The position numbers were made by a program, and so were the translations under genes. 64,000 nucleotides of DNA, taken from positions 35,247,242-35,311,241 of the forward strand of contig OX438743.1 of the NCBI GenBank assembly GCA_949316235.1, written 5' to 3'. This DNA comes from Oegoconia quadripuncta. Its lineage: Eukaryota; Arthropoda; Insecta; Lepidoptera; Autostichidae. Shown piece by piece: positions 38,317 to 49,193 of this stretch (positions within the stretch are counted from its first letter, which is position 1; each line of letters opens with the position of its first letter). The notes under the pieces are model-generated. The model was not told the origin of the DNA, did not search any database, and worked only from the letters and a program-made list of their open reading frames with translations.

Positions 38317-38928
38317 TGTAAAATGAACTCGACACTAATTCCAGGTTTTTCGGTGTTTTCTTCACGTAAGAATTCTGCAAACTGATCCACTGAAGCACGG
38401 ATACGTAAAGGTCGACGAACTCACTATAATTTTAGGTTGATTTAATTTGCAAAGTTCACGATACGTTCAACGAGAATTTTATGAAAACCTTTGTAAATAC
38501 AATTGATGTAAATTAGCAAAATCGTTGCGTTTTTGTTTTTTCGTTCGGTGACCACAGATTCTCTCCGAACTAGTAGGCCGAGGGCGGCGAATTTTTTTTG
38601 GTGTGCCCTCCACGGTTGAGCCAGAGCAGTATTTTTTGAACACAATTTCGCAGACGTTGCGAAAATGTACAAAACGGTCCTTTTTGTTTCGAAATGTCTT
38701 GTTTCACTGAAGTTTTCGCGTCTATACGGAAGTTAAATATCTTGGCCAATATTCTGCGCGAACTGTATCGAAGTCAATTTTTGAAAATAAAAACTTTCTC
38801 GACCTTATACTCCAAAATGTTTTAATTCTGGCCGTATAAATCGCAAGATTAAAAAAAATAAATCGCAGAGTCAAAGTCCGCACAAAACGCACCACACGTT
38901 CATTCCGTATCACGCTTGCTCGCGCACT
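38317..38928 (-). promoter_or_regulatory. Putative 5' leader and initiator region
   Basis: About 600 bp upstream of the proposed start codon, the minus strand reads GGCTCAGTGCGCGAGC. TCAGT is the arthropod initiator motif, with the start at A 38928. GAACG falls at +28 to +32, a 4-of-5 match to the downstream promoter element. The flank at 38930-38960 is C+G-rich (GCGGGCGGGTGG) and no TATA box is seen. This fits a TATA-less arthropod promoter, but it is inferred from motifs only. Confidence 0.3.
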
Positions 38929-38960
38929 GAGCCGGCAGCGGGCGGGTGGATTTTGTTTTC

Positions 38961-39712
38961 AAATCAAACAGCACGATCACGTTTTGGAGCGAGATTCGTT
39001 TCCATTCGGTTAGGTTCGGCTACTTTCGACAAAATTCGACTGTTTTATTGTTGCTCGCACAACAAAAATGACAGAACGCCTTTAGTTAAGGGTTGCTCAT
39101 AAACAACGCTAACTTAATTTTCAAGTAATAAACTAGTAAACTCGTGCATGACGTAGGTGCGTATATATCTAGTCAAGTAGATAACTTATCCCCTTACTGC
39201 ATAGAATTTTAAATTAATTTAACGCTGGTTAGGCTGTCGGGGCACACTAAGGCTTTTTATGAGCTTATCGACACTTTGACCCTTTAATGCACATAGCATA
39301 CACATCATGAACAATCATACAAGGACAAAACTAAAAAATCAAATATACATAGGGCGATATATAAATATATAGATAAATACTGTTTATTTGTTTATTTATT
39401 ATGTAATGAAGTCGTATATAAATACGTCATGGTATGACTTACAGGAAAATGTTACTTTGCTGGTTAAACACGGAACGACAAGTACTTAATATAAGCCTTC
39501 GACGTTTAGGTTAAGTTAAGTTGAGAAGGTGTATATATGTATGTTGTCAGTCGCTCAATACTCTCTGACAATATGAGATACAATATCATGAAAAAGTTGT
39601 TTATGAATTTTAAACACATTAAGAATGGTGTATAATATGAACTCAAGTAAGTATTCTCAACGGCGACATAATTAATAATAATTATATATTTCTAAACATA
39701 CCTACATACTTA
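38961..39712. other. Unassigned DNA upstream of the putative promoter
   Basis: No gene or repeat is recognised. If the promoter call is right, this is its upstream control region. Confidence 0.4.
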
Positions 39713-39900
39713 ACGTCACGACCTTTATCCCAAGTAGAGTGGTCAGAAATATCCCACACATAAGAATTTGGGTGTTAGAAATATAGTACAGAAATGCACA
39801 CGTAACGGAGATAAGTCCATCGTTGAAACTTGCATCTATGGTTGGTTTTTGTGAGTTTACGGAAAGAGACACTTTTTCAGTTCTTTTTACAAGTAGGAAT
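39713..39900 (+). mobile_element. Left end of an inverted-repeat element (GTCACGACCTTTATCCCA family)
   Basis: GTCACGACCTTTATCCCAAG and, further on, CAGAAATGCACACGTAACGG match the left part of the element at 40616. The right end is not found nearby. Confidence 0.5.
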
Positions 39901-40615
39901 CCGGCAATAAATAAAGGTAATTGGAATAGTAATCGTTGGTAGGAATATTATTTGAAATACATTATGAAGACAAAAGAGGGATGTCTATTGTCACAGAATA
40001 ACTAATTTACTAGCATTCTATTAATTAAATCAGAAAGTAGAAAAATCATAAACTGGTTAATTATATATTAATATAACCATTAACTTTTTGTGAGTTAATA
40101 TGGACAACATTGATACACGTAGATGCCCAATTACGACTAAAGATTGAAAATTTTGGCGAGGAAGTGATAAGACAATAAGTGGTCAAGCACGGTGCGGCGG
40201 AGTGGTTAAAATGAATAAAAAGTTGCAATTTTAGAGCTGGTTCTGGCAATCGTATAGGCAATCCCGCGCCCGTATGACCACTCGCGCGTTGTTCATTACG
40301 AGCGTGCTCGGGCGTCTCGTCGTCGAGGGTACAAGCGAGCGAGTGACATTTTGATAAAGTTATATTATTTTTTCTTTACATATTTATTTTGGATTAGCTG
40401 AAATATTAGACCTGAGTAAAATAATCTAAGTTTGACTTTGATGTTCTTCGTTCACCGTTCAAGTATCTGTGTTCAAAAAATCGTAGTTTTTTATATTGTC
40501 CGTATTAGTGATAAATACTGATATTGACGTATTGATTTTTACATGTAAATGCATTTATTTATATTAACATTCCCACATAATGCTTGATCTCTTGTATGTA
40601 AATATTACATAATGC

Positions 40616-41420
40616 CACGACCCTTATCCCAAATGGAGTGGGCATAGTTATCCCAAACATAAGTAGGTATTTGGAAACATTAAAACCTGATTACTTGAAA
40701 CATTACTTGGTGTTGCGGGTGTCCATGAGCGGCAGTGATTTCTTTCCATCAGGTGACCCGCATGCTAGTTTGCCGCCCTCTCATATAAAAAAAAAACACC
40801 ATCCACGGTTAATCTCACGAAATATACAGAAATGCACCCGTGAAAGGAGGAACAAGTCTATACATGTGTTTTCGTGTAAAATTCTTTCGTCGCCTTTCAC
40901 GACACCTACACCGAAAAAGCATATTGGCTTTATGCTTTTTACAAGCCGTGAAACCACATAGTACTAGTATTGATGTGTTATACTGTATCTATCCGAAAAT
41001 AAAGCTAATATTCTGAAATTAATGTGAACACGTGACATAACTGTCCGTCCGCCCCTTTGTTAAAGTCTTTTTCAGAGAATGTTTCACGTCAATTAATAGC
41101 TGAAAGATTTCGTATTAGTTGTTTCGAACATTATTTGGGAGGGAGGGATTTACCGAAATTCAGTACACGTAAAAAGAATGGAACCAACCCGTCTCTTCCT
41201 GTGGGTGCCGTAAATGGTGACAATGGGAGATTATACACCAAAAAATATCTATAGATTTGCACCTTTTAACAGCGATGGGTGCACCCCCTGTCATGTGTGC
41301 ATTTGTGTATATTTCGTAAGATGAATGTGGATCTTGTTCCAAGCATTTACTTTTAATGATGGGAACACCCAAACACTAAAATTTGGGATATGCCTGATCA
41401 CCCATTTGGGATAAAGGCCG
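40616..41420. mobile_element. Non-autonomous inverted-repeat element, interrupted by a LINE tail
   Basis: The left end (40616-40660, CACGACCCTTATCCCAAATG) is an imperfect inverted copy of the right end (41375-41420, CATTTGGGATAAAGGCCGTG). Both carry a second TATCCCAAA unit further in. Other ends of the family are at 39713, about 55275-55335 and about 58540-58590. No protein is recognisable inside; the open frames at 40638-40961 and 41057-41254 are by-products. A LINE tail (40706-40796) is nested within it. Confidence 0.55.
40706..40796 (+). mobile_element. 5'-truncated LINE tail nested in the inverted-repeat element
   Basis: This 91-bp segment (GCGGGTGTCCATGAGCGGCA, then CATCAGGTGACCCGCATGCT, ending in 12 or so A) is nearly identical to the last part of the LINE at 44931-45973. 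It is an extreme 5' truncation of the same family. Confidence 0.8.
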
Positions 41421-42570
41421 TGAAAACATCACGATATAATGTTATCAGATTTGCTAATGTGCATAATATAAGGAAATTTAAAAAAGGTTTTTTATGTTTT
41501 ACATAAAAAGGTAGGTGAAGCAATGATATGGTTGGTACTCGCTGAATACTCTTTGACCGAATCTCGATTTGCACGGGCCGGTCATTTTAATCATATCAAA
41601 CAACAGCAAGTTTAGCAGCCCCAAAAAGGAAGTTAATGTTTTTGAGTGTATGTATGTTTGTAGATTCCTATGTTCCTGTAGTCTAAACGGCTGGACCGAT
41701 TTTGAAGTTCAAGGTATATAGTTAATTTAGAATGTTAAAATTGTAGCAGAATTTAAGACTGACTAATAATTGTTCAACTGTATTAAGACAGAATTTCGTA
41801 TGTCTAAACATGTATTTAAATTAAACATTTCATGTTGTTACCAATTATAGGCATTATTCTTATCTTTGTACGTATTTCTAAGGATAAAATATTTGTACTT
41901 ATTACTAAGTTAATTGAAAGTACCTAAATGCGACTTTCCAGAATGTTTCTCGCCAGACTCTCCGCTTATCAGTGTATACGTTCCACACTCGCCAACTCCC
42001 TCCAGTAAGTTTTTATTATGGCATTCGTACGTTGCAAACCCGTTTGATGCTCTATGTTGCTCACAACCACAAGTCGACTTACGGGAACCAGAACGGCCTT
42101 TTATTACAGATTTTGACTGTACAGGCAAACTGATTGTAAACGTGCAAAGGACGCAAACGTACCAATATACCGAATTTCGTTTGAAAAGTTATTGTGTTTC
42201 ACCCGATCTCTTACAACAATATCTCATATTGGTTACTGGTCTCAAGTCTCAGTGATCCCAGACATCTTTATCGATTTATCAAAGGTTCAGTTCGAGACCT
42301 GGTTACTTAGTTTAGTGATTGGCAGTATTAATTAATTATTTATGAATTAGTTAGAGGATGAAATCACCTGTGGGCCTATCATGCCTTTACACAAAGTGTT
42401 CTTGTTATCAAAATCTAGTCAAATCTATTGCTCACTCGCAATACGCGTAACAGTGAAAGAGCGATATTTTACGACAACAAGTTTACCTGAGTATATGATA
42501 TGTGTCCGAGCAACCACATTAATGGCTCTGGTATTTCTACAAAATTAGATAAGACAGCTAGATATATGCC
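41421..42570. other. Unassigned DNA with a weak Helitron-like fragment
   Basis: At 41640-41705 TGTATGTATGTTTGTAGATT and CGGCTGGACCGATTTTGAAG resemble the 5' half of the Helitron-like family. An open frame at 41914-42255 has no recognised domain. Nothing else can be supported. Confidence 0.4.
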
Positions 42571-42673
42571 TCATCATCATATCAACCGAAAGACGTCCAC
42601 TACTGGACAAATGCCTCCCCCAAAGATCTCCACAATGATCGGTCCTGCGCTGCTCGCATAGGGAGGCCGCTGA
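42571..42673 (-). mobile_element. Retroelement 3' end with ATC-repeat tail, reverse orientation
   Basis: TCATCATCAT followed by CGTCCACTACTGGACAAATG and CCTCCCC is a dispersed lepidopteran repeat type with a TGATGA-like tail when read on the minus strand. A plus-strand relative is at 44316-44377. Confidence 0.55.
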
Positions 42674-43171
42674 ATATGGTAAACGATATATTAAAAATTC
42701 AGAAACATCTCGTGATTTTAAAGGCATTAACAATGATAAAAAGTCAATATTGATAACAATGTTATATAGTTAAAAAATATCACTCATGCCCGTATGTAGA
42801 TCATTTTAAATAATTTGCTTAGATCCTTAGCTTTACTATCGTGCATGCACTCAAGTCACAATCTCTCATGGGAAATATTTTGAAATGCGAGCTGAAATAT
42901 TAACTTCTATACGAGGTATCTCTGTAGGGTTAATTTTGTTTGTGAGAACCATGATAAATATTGCTATTAATTTTTCACATTAAGATTATTTGATTGATCA
43001 CTTTACCATAATAAAAAACAATTTCTACCGCCAAGCATTAGTGCAAACATGGAAAATTGGAAACCAGCTTAGTTTAAAAAAATAATTATTCATCACAAGT
43101 CGTTGTGATTGTAGTTATAAAAGGCAACTAACGGATTGATTGTGACTTTATCTGCGACGTTAACAGACATC
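42674..43171. other. Unassigned non-coding DNA
   Basis: Nothing recognisable. Confidence 0.45.
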
Positions 43172-43340
43172 CGATTGGTCTAGTGAGTAAATTCTCTGCT
43201 TTCATATCTACAGTTGCAGATACGAATCCCGCTAAGGGTAAATGTGTGTGTGATGAATAATACAAATACTTTTATACCTTAGGTTTCATTGACTATTAAT
43301 TTATGAATCTCATTGGATAAACATAAATAAATACAGAGGA
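43172..43340 (+). mobile_element. tRNA-derived SINE (GGTGTAGTG family)
   Basis: The head has an A-box-like GGTCTAGTGAGT and a B-box-like ATACGAATCCCG about 45 bp later. The body then reads GTGTGTGTGATGAATAAT. The layout is shared with 51709 and 59510, where the head reads TGGTGTAGTG and the body TGTATGATGAATA. It ends in an A-rich run (AAATAAATACA). It is not a tRNA gene: no acceptor stem is formed. Confidence 0.6.
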
Positions 43341-43669
43341 TCATCTAGCATCCTTAGCACAGGCTTTCCTAGTCTAGAACTAGATAATTGTTTAAAGTAT
43401 CTGAAATGTACTATTAAATGTGCTATGTAATATAATAACTCTATAATTATAACGTCACCGGCTCCCAAAAATATGAGATGGTCAAATGTCTGCCCAGAGC
43501 GACAATTAGATGATAATTATTATTACATTATTATCCTCTGGTGTGAAAAGCGATGCATCGTATATTGAGAAAGGCTTACTTGTAGCAGTAGTAATCCTAT
43601 TGTATATGTATCATATTTTCGTTATTAATCAAATTAAATAGAATAGGCATTTACTGGGATCGCGTGATT

Positions 43670-43744
43670 CATCTTCTACCACATCGTCACTTTCCATCAG
43701 GTGAGATTGTGGTCAAACGCGAATCCAGTCAATCATAAAAAAAA
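43670..43744 (+). mobile_element. LINE 3' end
   Basis: CATCGTCACTTTCCATCAGG, GATTGTGGTCAAACGCGAAT and a terminal ATCATAAAAAAAA form a retrotransposon tail. The reverse copy at 33644 and a partial relative at about 53150 show that it is dispersed. Confidence 0.7.
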
Positions 43745-44315
43745 TTGTTTTAGTAATTTTAATTACCCAAGTTGAAGCTTCACTAGAGGGTAGTGATAAC
43801 GAATAATATTTTTAAGTACAAATACTAAAATTAAATGAACAGAACCTCTGAATAATAAACAGTACTCACACGTGATCAATTTATTATAATGGATCAGTGT
43901 CACCTGTCAAGTGCGACAGTCACGTAGTGCTTACTCCTAAACTTACGGCGCTTGGAAATACAATACATTGTGTGCAAACAACGTCAATAGGTAATAGGTA
44001 CATTGGGTTACAAATTATGGTTCAGGAACGCTAGCATTGCTTACAAACGCTGAACGATTCACATTATTACTATTAATATAATACAATAATTAATAATAAA
44101 TAAATCATGATTGGTCTCGTCTCGTATATGTAATCATTATATATATTTTTTGTTGTTGTTTACTTTTTATGTTAGTATATTTAATAATAAACCCAAAACC
44201 TGAAAATTAATCATTTAGTATGAGAAAGAGAACAACCTTCTCCACAATCGGAAAATAATTATTTAAGAGAGTATCGCTTGTTAGATTCTCCCATGGAAAA
44301 CAAACTATTTCAATA
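43745..44315. other. Unassigned non-coding DNA
   Basis: Nothing recognisable. Confidence 0.45.
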
Positions 44316-44377
44316 GCGCCGAAAAAGAGGCTTAGGCCCACCAGTGGACATTTATAGGCTGTTGATGATGATGATAT
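44316..44377 (+). mobile_element. Retroelement 3' end with TGATGA tail
   Basis: GGCTTAGGCCCACCAGTGGA followed by TAGGCTGTTGATGATGATGA is a short 3' end of the GAT-tailed repeat group; compare 42571 and 56780 on the other strand. Confidence 0.6.
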
Positions 44378-44930
44378 AGCTTGTAATTTGATATTTTTTC
44401 AATGACTCCAAGCTCTAAAGGAAACATCTGTAACATTTTAGCAAAAATTTAGTCCAATTAAAAACCTTTGGTCAACGTTATAAATATAGTCGAATTATAT
44501 ATGACCCATTCTTACATGAGAGTTAGGATACTATGATGTTATGCTTCATTTAGTACCCAATAAAATTTTAGAAATCCAATTTTCATTATCAGGCTTTACA
44601 TTCTATTAATAAAAACTTTGCTTTGCACTCATTATTTTGACATGGTTTATGGGCTTGCCCCTTACTCAGGTCAAAAGTCATCATGTAGGTACGTTCTTTT
44701 TTTTCTCAAATCTCAAAAGTGCGACGCGGTGTTGCCAACTTTTCAAAAGCGATTAACGAAAAAGGTGCATATTACTTTTTTGCATAGGACAGAGAATTAC
44801 GTATGTATATTATTTACTGCTAACCAAATTTTACAATATAAACACTTTATGATTTTGTGAAACCAATAGAATACCTAAGTATTATATACTGGCTGAGTTT
44901 TTTTACCGTAGGAAAAAATAGGGCATATTG

Positions 44931-45973
44931 TAAGTGAAATAGAAGGTCTGGAGTCCCGCAAGGCTGCGTACTATCCTCCACCCTGTTTCTTCTGCATATC
45001 AATGATATGTTACAAACCAGTGACTTCCATTGTTATGCGGATGACAGTACGGGTGATGCCTTATATGCCGGCCGTGCTAATCTTTCTTGGGCGCACGTTG
45101 ATGAGTGTCGGGGCAAGCTTGTGTCTGAAATCGAGACCTCACTAGACCAAGTCTCTAATTGGGGCATTCTCAACCTAGTTAAGTTTAACCCTAAAAATGC
45201 ACAAGTTTGCGCATTCACCGCAAAGAAGATTTCATTTCTCCTGTCTCTTCAATTTCAGAGCACTCCCCTTGACGTTAAGCTGAGTATTGGGATTTTCGGA
45301 GTTAACATCTCTAGTAACGTTCAATTTCGCGGTCATCTGAAGGATAAGGCTAAGCTGGCCTCCAAACAGTTAGGTGTCCTCAGTAGAGCGGCTCGTTACT
45401 TCACGCCGGCTCACCGCCTCCAACTTTATAAGGCGCAAGTTCGGCCGCATGTGGAGTATTGTTCGCACCTATGGGCTGGGGCACCTCAGTACCAGCTTCT
45501 TCCTTTTGACCGCGTTCAACGTCGCGCAATCCGAATTGTCGGCCAAGAGAATCTTACTGACCGACTGAATCCCATGGCGTTGCCAAGAGACGTCGCGTCC
45601 CTCTGCATCCTCTATCGCATATTTCATGGGGAGTGTTCTGAAGAACTCTTCGAGCTAATACCCGCTGCTCAATTTAACCGATACACTTCTCGCCGTAAAT
45701 TAAAATTCCGTCCACATCACCTGGAAGTCTACCACTGTACGTTTCTCAAGAAACTTCTTACCACGTACAACCACCCTGTGGAACGGACTTCCTGCAGCGG
45801 TATTCCCGAACGAGTACGACATTGGAACCTTCAAGGAACGAGCCTACACCTTCCTCAAAGGCCGGCAACACATCTGTGACCCTTTTGGTGTGGCGGGTGT
45901 CCATGGGCGGCGGTGATTGCTTTCCATCAGGTGACCCGCATGCTCGTTTGCCGCCCTCTCATATATAAAAAAA
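44931..45973 (+). mobile_element. 5'-truncated non-LTR retrotransposon (LINE)
   Basis: The insert begins within the reverse-transcriptase gene and ends in the tail CCATCAGGTGACCCGCATGC with CTCTCATATATAAAAAAA. It lies inside a copy of the small palindromic repeat of 32011: GGGCATATT is on the left and AGGT on the right, as in the uninterrupted copy. Truncated 5' end, A-rich 3' end and lack of long terminal repeats mark target-primed reverse transcription. A shorter copy is at 40706. Confidence 0.9.
44947..45916 (+). pseudogene. Reverse transcriptase C-terminal part of a LINE, frameshifted
   Basis: The open frame from 44947 reads SGVPQGCVLSSTLFLLHIND and then, after the internal ATG at 45007, CYADD (the YADD catalytic box is at residues 10-13 counted from that ATG). 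These are the conserved blocks around the active-site aspartates of LINE reverse transcriptase. Further on come LYKAQVRPHVEYCSHLWAGA and PFDRVQRRAIRIVG, typical of the region after the polymerase core in Jockey/CR1-like elements; the clade is uncertain. The frame of the ATG ends at 45879. However, from about 45728-45738 the expected C-terminal sequence (FSRNFLP, LWNGLP) continues in another frame to TGA 45914-45916. A small deletion has therefore broken the gene. The N-terminal two thirds of ORF2 and all of ORF1 are absent. The protein cannot be functional. Confidence 0.88.
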
Positions 45974-46560
45974 TAGGTATTGGCAGAGGTAGTTTATTTA
46001 TTTTTCTTCAAAACCATAAAATATAATAAAACGTTGCGGCAATTGACGGTCGCGTTTGTAGCCTATTGCACATAATTACATCATTAAATTAAATAAATTT
46101 AAAAAACTTGGAGCAAATATGAGTTCCAAATAAAATTCGCAAGATAGGAACTCTAGGAATCCTGCCAGTCGCATATCAATCTCCGGCAGGCGCGTGAGTC
46201 GATGATACTTTTGAAAAAAAATCTACTCGGTGGCCAAAGCTAACGATCATCTCTTTTCTGTTCCATTATTTTTCATGTAATTCGGTGTTATTTGCCAGCC
46301 AGGCCCTATGCTAAGTGATTATTGTACTTCACTTTGTTCACTCGCCAATACTAAACCAACTAGCCTTTACCAACGCCATCATTTTCAATTAAGAATAGAA
46401 AATTTGGCTACTTTATAATAAACTATTTAGCACACTGCCAGTAAAAGTTGAGCCGTTGAGCTCCTGTATGGTGGTAGCTCGCTCATTTAACCAGACGGTC
46501 CAAAGGTTGGAAAAAAAAAGTGTTGATGACTACCTAATTAGGTACTCACTCTAAGTCCCG
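45974..46560. other. Unassigned non-coding DNA
   Basis: Nothing recognisable. Confidence 0.45.
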
Positions 46561-46563
46561 TAC

Positions 46564-46891
46564 TTATAAACCAATCTCAATACAAGTCTTGAGGCTGTAT
46601 CACCCGAGATGCGTCTTAAGCAGTTGACGCTATCTCAAGCTACGTGCTAATTTATAAACCAATCTTGAGGTCTGCTCAGCTGAGATCACTTCTCAAGAAT
46701 TCGCCTCAGCGGCGAATGAATGATAGTCTTGAGTTTCGTTTATTAATACGTGAAACTCGGCGCACGTCTCAAGTGAGTACTGCTTGAGTATGCACGTGCA
46801 TTTCAGGCCTTAAGTAAGGTTTATTAATCAACACGTTTACTTGAGACCGGTCACAAAACTATTCTCAATCTTGACAACGGTTTATTAATCA
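46564..46891. repeat. Symmetric repeat block with eight CTTGAG/CTCAAG hexamers
   Basis: TTATAAACCAATCT occurs at 46564 and 46652, and the inverted relative TTTATTAAT at 46739, 46820 and 46881, giving a mirror-like layout. Between them CTTGAG or its complement occurs at 46588, 46634, 46664, 46692, 46728, 46768, 46783 and 46840. The block could be a decayed inverted-repeat transposon or a dense array of protein-binding sites. No coding potential is seen. Confidence 0.55.
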
Positions 46892-47302
46892 CATTTCCCT
46901 TCCCATGATACTATGCTTAACTAACATACCATTTTAGTCTGACTGAGTGAGTCTACAAAGTATAAGGTAACCATGGTAACTTGATAGGTACCTACTGCAT
47001 ATTGGCTTAACATACTGCATCATGTTATGCGTAAGCAGTTACGTAGGTGTATTTAGTCAGTATGATTTGTAGTTCAGGTGCAGCCAGCGGACATGATGGG
47101 TGGGTCCGATAGTAGGCTATTCTCTATATCTAAATCTAGACGATGACCAGTCATTCAGCAATTGACAATTACCAATCAAATTCATTCAAAACATAAGACC
47201 TTGGATAAATTAGTCCATTTGACATGAAAACAGTAGACAGTCTGACTGTTTACACTATGAGGTCAATTCATTTGGCTTTCAATTGAAATGAGGACCGAAA
47301 GT

Positions 47303-47382
47303 AGTAGGTAGGTACCTACCTACATACGCGCGCATAACGTATTTTAAGGAGGTAGGTAACTACCTACCTACCTACCTACTAA
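47303..47382. repeat. TAGG/CCTA microsatellites, inverted pairs
   Basis: GTAGGTAGGTACCTACCTAC is followed by GGAGGTAGGTAACTACCTAC and further CTAC units. The runs are self-complementary, so they can form cruciforms. This repeat type is frequent in lepidopteran genomes. Confidence 0.75.
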
Positions 47383-47587
47383 TCTTCGCCCCTTGTAGGT
47401 ACCTTAGAAGGTACCTCCTTCACCCTGCCACAAAAAGAAAAAAACCTCACTCGATGAAACCACGCATATACTCGTACCTACATCCTGACTAAGACACAAA
47501 CAGACACAGCGCCGTTAAACACATAACACCCGCCGTTTTTCATCGGGGGTTAAAAATAACTACCATAGTAGGTCGCCGATATATAAG

Positions 47588-47724
47588 TCTGTCGCCGAGC
47601 AACAACGTTGACAACATTATTGTGTTTCTGCTGTTTGAGATAAGATCTCTACATAAATTAGTGGTTCCGGGTGAGCGCGCTTCCATCTTCGACCTCATCT
47701 TCATTTAACGTCTGCCCCCCTGCA
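47588..47724 (+). mobile_element. SINE fragment (CATCAGGTG-tail family)
   Basis: GTCGCCGAGCAACAACGTTG, GTTTGAGATAAGAT and GCTTCCATCTTCGACCTCAT match the body of the copies at 55642 and 62050. The head and the A-rich tail are missing or diverged. Confidence 0.6.
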
Positions 47725-47836
47725 TGACATTGGTAAGTTAATTAGATAACTATTTTGCATCCACTCGGGGTACGCAATAAGTCAGTTTATTGTGGGATTC
47801 AATTTCTTATTCAATTCATAGGTACCTATTTTGTTT

Positions 47837-48045
47837 CATCACCATCATTATATCAATCAAAGGATGTGCTATGTTTATAGCCTCCTCCATTGATTTGCAC
47901 AGCGACCCGTTGGAGGCGACCTGCATCCACCGTCCTCCCGTAATCTCCACCTTGTGGATGACGTCCATGCACGCTGCGCTTGCCAGTACGTGGTCTTCAT
48001 TCTGGAACTTTTATAACTATTATCGTTTCCACTAGCACTGGAGGG
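47837..48045 (-). mobile_element. Dispersed repeat (retroelement fragment), probable reverse orientation
   Basis: It starts with an ATCACCATCATTAT run like the GAT-tailed repeats and continues through CGACCCGTTGGAGGCGACCT and TGCATCCACCGTCCTCCCG. I recognise these phrases as a common lepidopteran repeat, from memory only. An open frame (47790-48035) across it is incidental. Confidence 0.4.
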
Positions 48046-48279
48046 AGAAGTTTTATAGATATAAAAAATATGTAACTAAGTTGTAATGTCTGTTCGTGAC
48101 GTAGGTATGGTCTAACTACGGGAGAAAAACATTTTGATTAACAACTTAACATTTGACGTGTTCCTAAAAGTGATCATAAAACATTAGGTAGTAGATATGT
48201 TACTACAAATAAATATTTCGACGAGTCTTTTGAGGTAGAGAGATAAGTTAGAACGTACCTACTCTGTATACGTACGGAT

Positions 48280-48424
48280 CTAGATAAGATGGTGGTAGTT
48301 AGCCAGGCGGACATTTAACGCTCTGCCACCAAACATACCGACTAAATAATGTACCCCACTGGGATCGAACCCGCGACCTCCGAATTGTAAACCCAATGTT
48401 GTTTACATTGAGCCACAGAGGCGG
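48280..48424 (-). mobile_element. SINE head and body fragment (CATCAGGTG-tail family)
   Basis: On the minus strand the head GTGGCTCAATGTAAACAACA leads to GGAGGTCGCGGGTTCGATCC, an A-box-like and a B-box-like pair about 45 bp apart. The body stops at TCTTATCTAG, so the 3' half is lost. Confidence 0.7.
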
Positions 48425-49068
48425 TCAGGTACAGGTAAATTTATTGATAATTAAAAGAAGGTAAAAACCTTTCCGTTTTTTATAAAGCTAATGTAAGCCT
48501 CCACCAAGAATGGACCTATAAAAGCTGTTGAAGTGAAGCATAGCTTCAAGCCGGGACTTTTGGAAAATGTTTAAATCAGAGCGATATTTTTGATTTAAAA
48601 ATACATTGCATCAAAAACAGTAATTGCGTACCTAGAACCTTCCTTTTATGGTGAATGGGTAATTTAATAAAAAGGCAGTGCTCCGATCACCTCGGAGGAA
48701 GCTGGCGACCTCCGAAACGTTGCCGGATTCTCAGAGACGACGTCGAGTAAACAACGAGATAGGTAGGTACTTACAATCAACTTTGAAGCAACGTAAAGGC
48801 ATGCATAAAACAGCACGTTGAAGGTGACGGCGACAGGTTCCTGGATGCTGGTTTAAGTTATATTTGTTTGGTCAGGTTTGAGAAACATTTTTATTAAAGG
48901 GTAGAGCAACGGAGTCTATACGTTGTAAGCTTAAAAGGAGGCTCATTAGAGTGGTTGATTAATATCAACCACATTGTTTTTAAAAAGTATTAAAAACCTG
49001 AATGTTTTCTGTTCTTAATCGTAGATGATACATAGATGTTGAGTTAACAGAGATGATATGAGATGAGA
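48425..49068. other. Unassigned non-coding DNA
   Basis: Nothing recognisable. Confidence 0.45.
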
Positions 49069-49119
49069 TAAGAATGATTGAAGTCAAGCGTTGTAGGTAC
49101 CTGTTATGCATAAAAAAAA
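49069..49119 (+). mobile_element. SINE tail (CATCAGGTG-tail family)
   Basis: GATTGAAGTCAAGCG and TGCATAAAAAAAA form the terminal part of the SINE tail only. Confidence 0.5.
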
Positions 49120-49139
49120 TGTGGAGCGCGAAGAGGTGT

Positions 49140-49193
49140 GTTGAGAATTTTATTTCGAGACCCACGCAGTGGAAGTCGCGGGCGATGAGCTAG
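49140..49193 (+). mobile_element. Helitron-like 3' end
   Basis: CCCACGCAGTGGAAGTCGCG followed by GAGCTAG|T is the 3' hairpin and end of the Helitron-like family. The body is missing. It abuts the SINE tail at 49069. Confidence 0.5.

Noticed and set aside
41914..42255. 113-codon plus-strand open frame
   Set aside because: Overlaps an equally open minus-strand frame, has no motif I know, and has no supporting gene signals.
45007..45879. 290-codon frame as a host gene
   Set aside because: It is a truncated, frameshifted LINE reverse transcriptase; the ATG is internal to the conserved region.
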